Shown here: positions 12,448-24,766 of the stretch, piece after piece
How the letters are laid out: each line of letters starts with the position of its first letter
How positions within the stretch are numbered: the stretch's first letter is position 1
Assembly (NCBI RefSeq): GCF_937616625.2
Contig: NC_065572.1
Span: forward strand, 39,707,653-39,771,652
DNA: 64,000 bases
Direction of reading: 5' to 3'
DNA from: Mercurialis annua
Taxonomy: Eukaryota > Streptophyta > Magnoliopsida > Malpighiales > Euphorbiaceae
Program-made: the position numbers and the translations under genes
Notes under the pieces: model-generated
The model's database searches: none
What the model was told of the DNA's origin: nothing
What the model saw: only the letters and a program-made list of their open reading frames with translations

Positions 12448-15400
12448 GTAATGTTTGTAAACGTTTGGCTTAAATTGCTAAAAAGGGAAACGTCTGGATT
12501 TGTTTCGCAACGTTTGCAAACATTTGGCTTAAATTTCTAAAAAGGTGAAACGCTTGGATTTGCTTCGTAACTTTTGTAAATGTTTGGCTTAAATCGCTAA
12601 AAAGGTGAAACGATTGGATTTGTTTTGTAACGTTTGTAAACGTTTGGCTTAAATCGCTAAAAATGTGAAACTTTTGGTTTTGTTCCATAACGTTTGTAAA
12701 GGTTTGACTTAAATCGCTAAAAATGTGAAACATTTGCATTTGTTTCGTAACGTTTTAAACGTTTGGTTTTGTTTCTTAGCATTTGTAAACGTGTGGCTTA
12801 AATCGTTAAAATGGGGAAACTTTTGGATTTGTTTCGTCACGTTTGGCTTAAATCGCAAAAAACGTGAAACATTTGGATTTGTTTCGTAACGTTTGTAAAC
12901 GTTTGACTTAAATTGATAAAATAGGGAAGGGTTTGGATTTGTTTCGTATCGTTTATAAAAGTTTGACATAAATCGCTAAAAAGGTGAAACGTTTGGATTT
13001 GTTTCGTAACGTTTGTAAACGTTTGGCATAAATTGCTAAAAAGACAAAACGTTTGGATTTATTTCGTAACATTTGTAAACGTTTGGCTTCAATCACTAAA
13101 AATTTGTAGACATTTGCTTAAATCACTAAAAATGTGAAACGTTTGGATTTGTTTCGTAATGTTTGTAAACGTTTGGCTTAATTTGCTAAAAATGTGAAGC
13201 GCTTGGATTTGCTTCGTAACATTTATTAACGTTTGGCTTTGTTTCGTAACGTTTGTAAACGTTTGGCCTCAATCGCTAAAAAGAAGAAACGTTTGAATTT
13301 GTTTCGTAATGTTTGTAAACATTTGGCTTACATTGCTAAAAAGGTGAAATGCTTGGATTTATTTCGTAATGTTTGTAAACGTTTGACTTAAAATGCTAAA
13401 AAGGTGAAACGCTTGTATTTGTTTCGTAATGTTTGTAAACATTTGGCTTAAATTGCTAAAAAGGTGAAACGTTATGATTTGTTTCGTTACGTTTGTAAAC
13501 GTTTGGCTTAAATTGCTAAAAATGTGAAACGTTAGGATTCATTTCGTAAAGTTTTAAACGTTTGTCTTAAATAGCTATAATGGGGAAACGTTTGGATTTG
13601 TTTAGTAATGTTTGTAAACGTTTGACTTTAATTGCTAAAAAAGTGAAACACTTGGATTTGTTTCGTAACGTTTGTAAACGTTTAGCATTGTTTCGTAACG
13701 TTTGTTAATGTTTGACTTAAATTTCAAAAAATGTGAAACATTTGTGAAACGTTTGTTTTTGTTTCTTAATGTTTGTAAACGTTTGGATTTATTTCGTAAC
13801 GTTATAAAGATTTGGCTTAAATCGTTAAAAAGGTGAAACCCTTGGATTTGTTTCGTAACTTTTGTAAACGTTTGGCTTAAATAACTAAAAAGGTGAAATG
13901 CTTGGATTTGTTTCGTAATGTTTGTAAACGTTTGGCTTAAATCGCTAAAAATGTGAAACGTTAGGTTTTGTTCCGTAACGTTTGTTAAGGTTTGGCTTAA
14001 ATCGCTAAAAATGTGAAACGTTTTGATTTGTTTCGTAACGTTTTAAACGTTTGGTTTTGTTTCGTAGCATTTGTAAACGTTTGGCTTAAATCGCTAAAAA
14101 GGCGAAACGTTTGGATTTTTTTCGTAACGTTTGTAAAGGTTTAGCTTAAATTGCTAAAATGGCGAAACGTTTGGATTTGTTTCGTAACGTTTGTAAACGT
14201 TTGCCTTAAATCGCTAAAAAGGTGAAATGTTTGTATTTTTTTTGTAACGTTTGTAAACGTTTGGCTTATATCGCTAAAAAGGTGAAACGTTTAGATTTGT
14301 TTTGTAACGTTTGTAAACGTTTGGCTTAAATCGCTAAAAAGGTGATACGTTTGGATTTGTTTCGTAACGTTTGTAAACGTATGGCTTAAATCGCTAAAAA
14401 GGTGAAACATTTGGATTTGTTTCGAAAAGTTTGTAAACGTTTGGCTTAAATTGCTAAAAAGGTCAAACACATGGATTTGTTTCGTAACGTTTGAAAACGT
14501 TTCGCTTAAATTGCTAAATAAGTGAAACGCTTGGATTTATTTCGTAACGTTTGTAAACGTTTGGCTTAAATCGCTAAAAAGGTAAAACATTTCGATTTGT
14601 TTCATAACCTTTGTAAACGTTTGGCTTAAATCGCTAAAAAGGTGTAATGTTTGGATTTATTTCGTAGCATTTGTAAACGTTTTGCTTAAATCGCTAAAAA
14701 GGTGAAACGTTTGGATTTGTTTCGTAACGTTTGTAAATGTTTGGCTTAAATCGGTAAAAAGGTGAAACATTTTGATTTGTTTCGTAACGTTTGTAAACGT
14801 TTGGCTTAAATCGCTAAAAAGGTGAAACGTTTGGATTTGTTTCGAAAAGTTTGTAAACGTTTGGCTTAAATTGCTAAAAAGGTGAAACGCTTGGATTTGT
14901 TTCGTAACGTTTGTAAACGTTTCGCTTAAATTTCTAAATAGGTGAAACGCTTCGATTTCTTTCCTAACGTTTGTAAACATTTGGCTTAAATCGCTAAAAA
15001 TGTGTAATGTTTGGATTTGTTTCGTAATGTTTGTAAACATTTGGCATAAATCGCTAAAAGGTGAAATCTTTGGATTTGTTTTGAAACGTTTGTAAACATT
15101 TGTCATAAATCGCTAAAAAGGTGAAACGTTTGAATAGCTTAAATCGCTAAAAAGGTGAAACGTTTGAATGGCTTAAATCGCTAAAAAGGTGTAAATTTTT
15201 GATTTGTTTCGTAACGTTTATAAACATTTGGCATAAATCGCTAAAAGGTGAAATGTTTGGATTTGTTTCGTAACGTTTTAAACGTTTGGCTTAAATCGCT
15301 AAAATGGGGATTCATTTGGAATTGTTTCGTAACATTTTTAAACCTTTTGCTTAAATCACTAAAAATGTGAAGACATTTGGATTTGTTTCGTAACGTTTGC

Positions 15401-18400
15401 AAACGTTTGGCTTAAATCGCTAAAAAGGGGAAACGTTTGGATTTGTTTCGTAACGTTTGTAAACGTTTGGCTTCAATCGCTAAACAGGTGAAACGTTTTG
15501 ATTTGTTTCATAACGTTTGTAAACGTTTGGCATAAATCGCTAAAAAGGTGAAATGCTTAGATTTGTTTCGTAAAGTTTTAAATGTTTGTCTTAAATCGCT
15601 AAAATGGGGAAACATTTGTATTTGTTTCGTAATGTTTGTAAACGTTTGGCTTAAATTGCTAAAAAGGTGAAATGGTTGATTTTGTTTCCTAACGTTCAGC
15701 TTAAATCGCTTAGTAGATGAAACGTTTGGATTTCTTTCGTAACGTTTGTAAACGTTTGCTTAAATTGGTAAAAAGATGAAATGCTTAGATTTGTTTGGTA
15801 ACGTTTGTATACGTTTGGCTTGAATTACTAAAAAGGTGAAACGCTTGGATTTGTTTCGGAACGTTTGTAAACGTTTGGCTTCAATTTCTAAATAGGTGAA
15901 ACGCTTGGATTTGTTTCTTAACGTCTGTAAACGTTTGGCTTAAATATCTAAAAAGGTGAAATGCTTGATTTTGTTTCGTAACGTTTGGATGTGAAACGTT
16001 CGGATTTGTTTCGTAACGTTTTAAACATTTGTTTTGTTTCGTAGCGTTAGTAAACGTTTGGTTTAAATCGCGAAAAAGGTGAAACATTTGGATTTGTTTT
16101 GTAACGTTTGTAAACATTTGGCTTAAATCACTATAAATGTGAAACGTTTGGATTTGTTTCGTAACGTTTGTAAACGTTTGGCTTAAATCGCTAAAAAGGT
16201 GAAACGTTTGAATGGCTTAAATAGCTAAAAAGGTGAAACGTTTGGATTTGTTTCGTAACGTTTGTAAACGTTTGGCTTCAATCGCTAAAAGTTGAAACGT
16301 TTTCATTTGTTTCGTAACGTTTGTAAACATTTGGCATAAATCGCTAAAAAGGTGAAATGTTTGGATTTGTTTCGTAACCTTTGTAAACATTTGGCTTATA
16401 TCGCTATAAATGTGAAAAGTTTTGATTTGTTTCGTAATGTTTGCAAACATTTGGCTTAAATCGCTAAAAAGGTGAAACATTTAAATTTGTTTCGTAACAT
16501 TTGTAAACGTTTGGCTTAAATCGCTAAAAAGGGGAAACGTTTGGATTTGTTTTGTAACGTTTGTAAACGTTTGGCTTGAATCGCTAAAAGGTGAAACGTG
16601 TTCATTTGTTTTGTAGCGTTTGTAAACATTTAGCTTAAATCACTAAAATGGAGAATTCTTTGTATTTGTTTCGTAACGTTTGTAAACGTTTGGCTTAAAT
16701 CGCTAAAAGGGTGAAAACGTTTGGATTTGTTTCGTAATGTTTGTAAACGTTTGGCTTAAATCGCTAAAAATGTAAAACGTTTGGATTTGTTTCCTAACGT
16801 TTGTAAACATTTTGCTTCAATCTCTAAAAAGGTGAAATGTTTTGATTTGTTTCATAACGTTTGTAAACGTTTTGCATAAATCGCTAAAAAGGTGAAATGT
16901 TTGGATTTGTTCCGTAACGTTTTAAATGTTTGCATTAAATCGCTAAAATGGGGAAACGTTTAGATTTGTTTCTTAGCGTTTGTAAACGTTTGGCTTAAAT
17001 TTCTAAAAAGGTGAAATTTTTGGTTTTGTTTCGTAACGTTTGTAAACGTTCGGCTTAAATTGCTAAATAGGTGAAACGTTTGGATTTCTTTCGTAATATT
17101 TGTAAACGTTTGCTTAAATTTTTAAGAAGGTGAAACGCTTGGATATTTTTGGTAACGTTTGTAAATGTTTGGCTTAAATTATTAAAAAGGTGAAAAGCTT
17201 GTATTTTTTTCGGAACGTTTGTAAATGTTTGGCTTATATTTCTAAAAAGGTTAAACTGTTAGATTTGTTTCGTAACATTTGTAAACGTGTAGCTTAAATT
17301 GCAAAAGAGGTGAAATGCCTTGTTTTGTTTCGTAACGTTTGTAAAGGTTTGACTTAAATCGCTACAAATGTGAAACGTTTGTATTTGTTTAGTAACTTTT
17401 TTAACGTTTGGTTTTGTTTCGTAACGTTTGTAAACGCTAGGCTTAAATGACTAAAAAGGGGAAACGTTTGGATTTATTTCGTAACGTTTGTAAATGTTTG
17501 GCTTAAATCGCTATAAAGGCGAAACGTTTGGATTTGTTTCGTAACGTTTGTAAACGTTTGGCTTAAATCGCTAAAAAGGTGAAATGTTTGGATTTGTTTT
17601 GTAACGTTTGTAAACGTTTGGCTTAAATCGCTAAAAATGTGAAATGTTTGGATTTATTTCGTAACGTTTGTAAACGTTTGGCTTGAATTGCTAAAAAGGT
17701 GAAATGCTTGGATTTGTTTCGAAACGTTTGTACACGTTTGGCTTAAATTGCAAAAAAGGTGAAACACTTGGTTTTGTTTCGTAACGTTTGTAAAGGTTTG
17801 GCATAAATCGCTAAAAATGTGAAACGTTTGGATTTGTTTCGTATCGTTTTAAACGTTTGGTTTTGTTTCATAACATTTGTAAACGTTTGGCTTAAATCGC
17901 TAAAAAAAGGAAGCGGTTGGATTTGTTTCGTAACGTTTGTAAACGTTTGGCTTACATAGCTAAAAAAGTGAAACGCGTGAATTTGTTTCATAACGTTTGT
18001 AAACGTTTGGCTTAAATTGCTAAAAAGGGGAAACGCTTGGATTTGTTTCGAAACGTTTGTAAACGTTTGGCTTAAATTTCTAAAAAGTTGAAACATTTGG
18101 ATTTGTTTCATAACCTTTGTAAACGTTTGGCTTAAATCGCTAAAAAGGGGAAACGTTTGGATTTGTTTCTTAACGTTTGTAAACGTTTGGCTTAAATCTC
18201 TAAAAAGGTTAAACGTTTGGATTTGTTTTGTATCTTTTGTAAACGTTTGGCTTCAATCGCTAAGAAGGTCAAACGTTTGGATTTGTTTCGAAACATTTGT
18301 AAACGTTTAGCATAAATCGCTAAGAAGGTGAAATGTTTGGATTTGTTTCATAACGTCTTAAATCTTTGGCTTAAATCGCTAAAATGGGGAAACGTTTGTA

Positions 18401-21400
18401 AACGTTTGGCTTAAATTGCTAAAAGGGTGAAATGTTTGGTTTTGTTTCGTAACGTTTGTAAATGTTCGGCTTAAATCGCTAAAAAGGTGAAACGTTTGGA
18501 TTTGTTTCGTAACGTTTGTAAACGTTTGGCTTAAATGGCTGAAAAGGTGAAACGCTTGGATTTGTTTCGTAACGTTTGTAAACGTTTGGCTTAAATTACT
18601 AAAAAGGTAAAACGCTTGGATTTGTTTCGGAACGTTTGTAAATGCTTGGCTTAAATTGCTAAAAGGGTGAAACGCTTGGATTTGTTTCGTAATGTTTGTA
18701 AACTTTTGGCTTAAATTGCCAAAAAGGTGAAATGCTTTGTTTTGTTTCGTAATGTTAGTAAAGGTTTGGCTTAATTCGCTAAAATACGAAACGTTTGGAT
18801 TTGTTTAATAACGTTTTAAACGTTTGGTTTTGTTTCGTAAAGTTTGTAAACGTTCGCCTTAAATCGCTAAAAAGGCGAAACGTTTGGATTTGTTTCGTAA
18901 TGTTTGTAAACGTTTGGGTTAAATCGCTAAAAAGGCAAAACATTTGGATTTATTTCGTAACATTTGTAAACGTTTGGTTTAAATTGCTAAAAAGGTGAAA
19001 CGTTTGGATTTGTTTCGTAACGTTTGTAAACGTTTGGCTTAAATCGCTAAAGAGGGGAAACGTTTGGATTTGTTTCGTATCGTTTGTAAACGTTTGGCTT
19101 ACATTGCTAAAAAGGTGAAACGTTTGGATATGTTTCATAACCTTTGTAAACGTTTGGATTAAATTGATAAAAAGTTGAAACGTTTTGATTTGTTTCGTAA
19201 CGTTTGTAAACGTTTGGCTTAATTTGGTAAATAGGAGAAACGCTTGGATTTGTTTCGTAACTTTTGTAAACGTTTGGCTTAAATCGCTAAAAAGGAGAAA
19301 CGTTTGGATTTGTTTCGTAGCGTTTGTAAACGTTTGGCTTAAATTGCGAAAAAGGGAAACGTTTGGATTTGTTTCGTAACGTTTGTAAACGTTTTGCTTA
19401 AATAACTAAAAAGGTGAAACATTTGGATTTGTTTCGTACCGTTTGTAAACGTTTGGCTTAAATCGCTAAAAAGGGGAAACATTTGGATTTGTTTCGTAAC
19501 GTTTGTAAACGTTTGGCTTAAATTGTTAATAAGGTGAAACGATTGGATTTTTTTTGTTACGTTTGTTAACGTTTGGCTTAAATTGCGAAAAAGGTGAAAC
19601 GCTTGGGTTTGTTTTGTTACGTTTGTAAACTTTGGGCTTCAATCGCTAAAAATATGAAATGCTTGGTTTGTTTCGTAACGTTTGTAAACCTTTGGCTTAA
19701 ATCGCTAAAAATGTGAAACACTTGGGTTTGTTTCGTAAAGTATGTAAACGTTTGGCTTAAATCCCTAAAAAGGTGAAATATTTGGATTTGTTTCGTAACG
19801 TTTGTAAACGTTTTGCTTAAATCGCTAAAAAAGTGAAACGTTTTGATTTGTTTCATAACGTTTGTAAACCTTTGGCTTAAATTGCTAAAAAGGTAAAACG
19901 CTTGGATTTGTTTCGGAACGTTTGTAAATGCTTGGCTTAAATTGCTAAAAGGGTGAAACGCTTGGATTTGTTTCGTAATGTTTGTAAACTTTTGGCTTAA
20001 ATTGCTAAAAAGGTGAAATGCTTGGTTTTGTTTCGTAATGTTAGTAAAGGTTTGGCTTAAATCGCTAAAATACGAAACGTTTGGATTTGTTTAATAACGT
20101 TTTAAACGTTTGGTTTTGTTTCGTAACGTTTGTAAACGTTCGCCTTAAATCGCGAAAAAGGCGAAACGTTTGGATTTGTTTCGTAATGTTTGTAAACGTT
20201 TGGGTTAAATCGCTAAAAAGGCAAAACATTTGGATTTATTTCGTAACATTTGTAAACGTTTGGCTTAAATTGCTAAAAAGGTGAAACGTTTGGATTTGTT
20301 TCGTAACGTTTGTAAACGTTTGGCTTAAATCGCTAAAAATGTGAAACGTTTGGATTTGTTTCGTATCGTTTGTAAACGTTTGGCTTAAATCGCTAAAAAG
20401 TTGAAACGTTTGGATATGTTTCGTAACCTTTGTAAACGTTTGGATTAAATTGATAAAGAGTTGAAACGTTTTGATTTGTTTCGTAACGTTTGTAAACGTT
20501 TGGCTTAAATTGGTAAATAGGAGAAACGCTTGGATTTGTTTCGTAACTTTTGTAAACGTTTGGCTTAAATCGCTAAAAAGGAGAAACGCTTGAATTTGTT
20601 TCGTAGCGTTTGTAAACGTTTGGCTTAAATTGCGAAAAAAGGGAAACGTTTGGATTTGTTTCGTAACGTTTGTAAACGTTTTGCTTAAATCACTAAAAAG
20701 GTGAAACATTTGGATTTGTTTCGTACCGTTTGTAAACGTTTGGCTTAAATCGCTAAAAAGGGGAAACGTTTGGATTTGTTTCGTAACGTTTGTAAACGTT
20801 TGGCTTAAATTGTTAATAAGGTGAAACGATTGGATTTTTTTTGTTACGTTTGTTAACGTTTGGCTTAAATTGCGAAAAAGGTGAAACGCTTGGGTTTGTT
20901 TTGTTACGTTTGTAAACTTTGGGCTTCAATCGCTAAAAATATGAAATGCTTGGTTTGTTTCGTAACGTTTGTAAACCTTTGGCTTAAATCGCTAAAAATG
21001 TGAAACACTTGGATTTGTTTCGAAACGTTTGTAAACGTTTGGCTTAAATCGCTAAAAAGGTGAAACATTTGGATTTGTTTCATAACGTTTGTAAACGTTT
21101 GGCTTAAATCGCTAAAAAAGTGAAACGTTTTGATTTGTTTCGTTACGTTTGTAAACCTTTGGCTTAAATTGCTAAAAAGGTGAAACGTTTGGATTTGTTT
21201 CGTAACTTTTGTAAACGTTTGGCATAAATTGTTAAAAAGGTCAAACGCTTGGATTTGTTTCGTAACGTTTGTAAACGTTTGGCTTAAGTCGCTAAAAAGG
21301 AGAAACGCTTGGATATGTTTCGTTACGTTTGTAAACCTTTGGCTTAAGTCGCTAAAACGGTGAAATGTTTGGATTTGTTTCGTAAAATTTGTAAACCTTT

Positions 21401-21815
21401 AGCTTAAATTGCTAAAAAGGTGAAACGCTTGGATTTGTTTCGTTAAGTTTGTAAATGTTTGGCTTAAATTGCTAAAAAGGTGAAACTCTTGGTTTTGTTT
21501 CGTAACATTTGTAAACGTTTTGCTTAAATCTCTAAAATGGTGAAATGTTTGGATTTGTTTCGTAACATTTGTAAACGTTTTGCTTAAATCGCTAAAAAGG
21601 TGAAACGTTTGGATTTTTTTCGTATCGTTTGTAAACGTTTGACTTATATCGCTAAGAGGGTGAAACGTTTGGATTTGTTTCGTAACCTTTGTAAACGTTT
21701 GGCTTAAATGGCTAAAACGGTGAACCGTTTTGATTTGTTCCGCAACGTTTGTGAACATTTGGTTTAAATTGCTAAAAAGTAGAAACGCTTGGATTTGTTT
21801 CGTAACGTTTGTAAT
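12448..21815 (+). repeat. 60-bp satellite, array 2 (about 156 monomers)
   Basis: This array has the same monomer, phase and direction as array 1. From about 14160 to 15050 and 18120 to 21800 the monomers are almost perfectly 60 bp. Local higher-order patterns include a 7-monomer (420-bp) step, in which the TTCGAAAAGTTTG variant recurs at about 14421 and 14841, and the larger duplication listed separately. The right end meets an LTR fragment at about 21816. Confidence 0.97.
18597..21168 (+). repeat. Higher-order tandem duplication of about 1,286 bp
   Basis: Two adjacent units (about 18597-19882 and 19883-21168), each of roughly 21 monomers, share rare variants in the same order: CGGAACGTTTGTAAATGC, AATGTTAGTAAAGG (18751 and 20037), TTTAATAACGTTTTAAACG, TTGTTAATAAGGTG and TTTTTTTTGTTACG. 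Small indels distinguish the two units. Confidence 0.9.
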
Positions 21816-22332
21816 TGTTTGTACCCTGCTAGACGAGCAGGGCAAGTCTGCTCGAGGAGCAAGCTAAAGCATGCTCGGTGAGCAAGGCCAAGCCTGGTCG
21901 ACGAGCAAGGCCAATCCTGGTCGACGAGCAAGGCTGGGCTTGCTTGACAAGCAGACCTTTGTCTGCTCGTTGAGCAGACCGAAAAGGGGGCACCTGAGAC
22001 TTTCATTTTCGACTTCTCGAGCTGTTTTCGAAACCTAAAAGAGAATAAAAATATTATGTTACTCAAAGAACGAGATGTGATTAAAGGAATGAATAAATTT
22101 TGGTTTAAGTTAAACCATTAATTGATTAACAAATCAAGTGTTAACGTATGAGAAATGTATGTTTAAAAGAGTGAAGAATGTTATCGATTTCAAGCATAAC
22201 TACTTGAATGTTAGGTTTTGAGTTGTATTCAAGAACTATGAAACCAAGGAACGTATAAGAATAGGATTGAATCTACCTAAGTTTGTAACTTAGGATTTTG
22301 AGTATGCAAGGTTCACGTTTATATACTAAGCG
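21816..22332 (+). mobile_element. Left part of a split gypsy LTR (LTR V)
   Basis: The segment begins TGTTTGTACCC next to satellite and almost at once enters a cluster of palindromes with GACGAGCAAGG and CTGCTCG..CGAGCAG arms (21828-21986). The phrase AGGGGGCACCT after it matches the same place in the LTR at 42189, so the first part of the LTR seems to have been deleted. It stops where a minus-strand LTR begins at 22333. The other part is 31187-32401. Confidence 0.65.
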
Positions 22333-23182
22333 TGTCACGACCCATTTTCATGGATCGCGACCGGCGCTGGGGTATGGGTATAGTTGTAACAAAACCCGTA
22401 GCTAGCCTTGCAGATAACCTTATAAATACAGAAACCTGAAAGAAACCAATGCTCAGGGGGCAACCGAGACTTCAGCCTAGTTCTAGCAGTTCATAAAATG
22501 CAACAGTTATATAATAAATGTTCGATCAACTCCGAGTCTCTAACATGGCATAAATATTTAATAACCCAAGTTATAAATTAATGCCAAACAACAATTAAAT
22601 TAATTGAATAATTTTGATAACAAGTATTAGACAAGTAAGACTTCTAATTACTACTGCGGTGTAAGAATAAAATCAGTTTGACAGTTTTAATAAAAATAAA
22701 GTGAAACCTTCGAGGAAATAAAGAATCGGAGGCGAGCTGACTCTCTCAAATCATAAACCTGGGAAAAATTGGGAAAAAAACGGGGTCAGATATACTGAGA
22801 TGAGTTCATATAACTATTTACATTTATTAAGTGAAAACCTATTAAAAAATCTTAAAACATTTGTAAAGCATTTTATCATTATGGATAAGCATTGAAACCC
22901 TAAACCATAAATAATCTAAATCCAGTTGTCGTGTCGGTGAGACGTATCTCCATAACCCCCGACAGTCACTCAAATAAACACATGAGTCCCAGGAGACGTA
23001 TCTTCCACCGGTGCGCAAGCTGTCTCGATGATGCCCATCGAGTAGCCCGTTCCAATTCAGATCCATAATGTCGAAAACAGTTCAAAAGCTGTGTGTATAT
23101 ATATATATATATTACAATTTACTTAATACAGCGGTAAATAGCGACATAAACTCACTGATTGCTAATTCACGTGATAACCTGG
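22333..23182 (-). mobile_element. 3' part of minus-strand LTR Y
   Basis: On the minus strand the LTR end reads GCGCCGGTCGCGATCC and then GGTCGTGACA at 22333. A candidate splice acceptor with CTGACCCCG is at about 22759-22795, and a short TA run at 23093. The LTR is interrupted at 23182 by a gag-only element and resumes at 28353. Confidence 0.85.
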
Positions 23183-23903
23183 TGTAATACCCCGTAAGTG
23201 AATTAAGCATGTTGGATAGCTTTGCTACCAATGTCATACGAGTGGGGTTAAATTAAAGAGCTTATAATTCAATAGTTATAGTTTATGAACTGTTATGATT
23301 ATATTGACTTTCCAAATATTTTGTATAAATATTTTCAAGTTATTAAAAATGGAGTTTGATGTAGTGAGTTCAAATAAAAAGAGTTTTGTAAATGTTTTCA
23401 AAAGGACTTTATTTACATAAAGGAACTTTAAAACGTTTCAGCCTTTATGTAATATTTATTAGTAATATTGTGAACTCACTCAGAAATATTTATATTTCTG
23501 ACCCCATTGTCCATCCAATTGTTACAGGAAAATTCATAAAGATTCGATGAAGTCTTCCGAAATTTTATTTCCCTGGTAAGTCATTTCGTACAAGACATGT
23601 AAAGAAGATTTTACATCTTAGAAGTCCGCAGTGGACTAGTATTCTATACTTAATACATAGGTTAAAGCGTTTTAACTCTGATGTTTACAAATGGGGTCAT
23701 ATACTTTATGAAAACATTTTATACGTTATGATTATGTTTCAAATAAGTTATATTGAAAGTGTTTGCAAATGTTATTGTAAATTGTTAGTCATAATGTTTT
23801 TAAAAGGAAAAAATTTACAAAGGTTTTAGGCTTGCTACGTGTTTCGGAGCTACCACTCCCATTCCCTAGCGCCGGTCTCGTCCCATGAGATTGGGTCGTG
23901 ACA
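23183..23903 (+). repeat. 5' LTR of the gag-only element
   Basis: It begins TGTAATACCCCGTAAGTG and ends TTGGGTCGTGACA. It has the family end block CCTAGCGCCGGTCTCG and a short TCTGACCCC..TTACAG acceptor-like block near 23500-23530. At 721 bp it is much shorter than the other LTRs here. Confidence 0.9.
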
Positions 23904-23907
23904 AAGT

Positions 23908-23919
23908 TGGTAACAGAGC
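23908..23919 (+). promoter_or_regulatory. Primer-binding site, initiator-Met tRNA type
   Basis: TGGTAACAGAGC stands four bases after the LTR. It differs at one base from the TGGTATCAGAGC found in the 11-kb element. Confidence 0.8.
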
Positions 23920-24766
23920 AATGGTTTAGTGTTCATAGGCCATTGTTCTTTTGGTGATCGGAGTATCGGAATAAGAGTCGATCAATACCTAGGAACTACT
24001 GCGGACTATAGGGATTTCCAGTCATGTGTTTTGAACGTTATTATATTTTTCATTGATTTTTCAAACGTTTTACAAAGACGTCCCCTGTTATATGTGCTAT
24101 TAGGAGTTGATTTAAGAGTGTGCATGAGCACAAATTTTGTTTTGTGTTTGCTCGAGTGAGCAATACGCTTTCGAGTATTTATAGTTTGCGAAGAGTTGCA
24201 TACTCTCGAGACTCATATTATATGAGAATATTGTTGTTAACTATGATAAATATGATTTGACTGGGTGTTGTTTATTTGATCAATAAGATAAGTTATGTTT
24301 TACTGCGCAATCACTCATGAGAGTGATATGCTTATAGATATGTGAGTTCGTGATAACTTATATAATAAGTGGAATGCATGCCTTGTGATCGATTTATATG
24401 ATAAGAATATGTGCCTTATGATTATATGTTTTTGAACCTTGCTAAGTCTATGGTGAGCGGAATGCTCGCGAGACTTATGGACTAAGGCGTAGTCATAGAA
24501 GGCCGAGAAGAATAGAACATGCTTATGATTTAGGCTTATTCAGCTTAGATATTATACGTTAAGTATGTTTTAGATTGGTTCACTTAAATAGAACATGAGT
24601 GTTCTATTAATAGTTGATTTAAAGTTTCGGTAAGTCTACAAGGAGCGAAATACTCTCAGAACTATCAAGTTTGTGACGTGGCCAAGTTAGGCCAAAAGGA
24701 ATTGGTTTGTGATGGTTTATTTATGCTATGTTTTAAGGGACACAATGAGAATTCTATACAAATAGA

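Larger units (their letters stand above)
9740..12452 (+). mobile_element. Solo gypsy LTR with target duplication GTAAT
   Basis: The LTR itself is 9745-12447 (2,703 bp). It begins TGTAATACCCCGC, ends GGGTCGTGACA and is flanked by GTAAT at 9740-9744 and 12448-12452, with satellite resuming in phase on both sides. No primer site, internal region or second LTR is present, so this is the product of LTR-LTR recombination. It contains a cluster of ACGATCGTT palindromes (9929-10061), a TATA box (10083-10090), a candidate intron (10197-12032) and the conserved end block CCCTAGCGCCGGTCGCGATT. Confidence 0.96.

Noticed and set aside
20236..20709. Long open frames through the satellite (for example 157 codons on minus) with a 20-residue period such as QTFTNVTKQIQT
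   Set aside because: The 60-bp monomer is a multiple of three, so frames stay open by arithmetic. They break at every indel, occur on both strands, and have no start context or conserved ends.
21811..21815. GTAAT as a target duplication of LTR V
   Set aside because: The bases after 32401 are TACAT, and satellite does not resume there. GTAAT is also a common satellite word.
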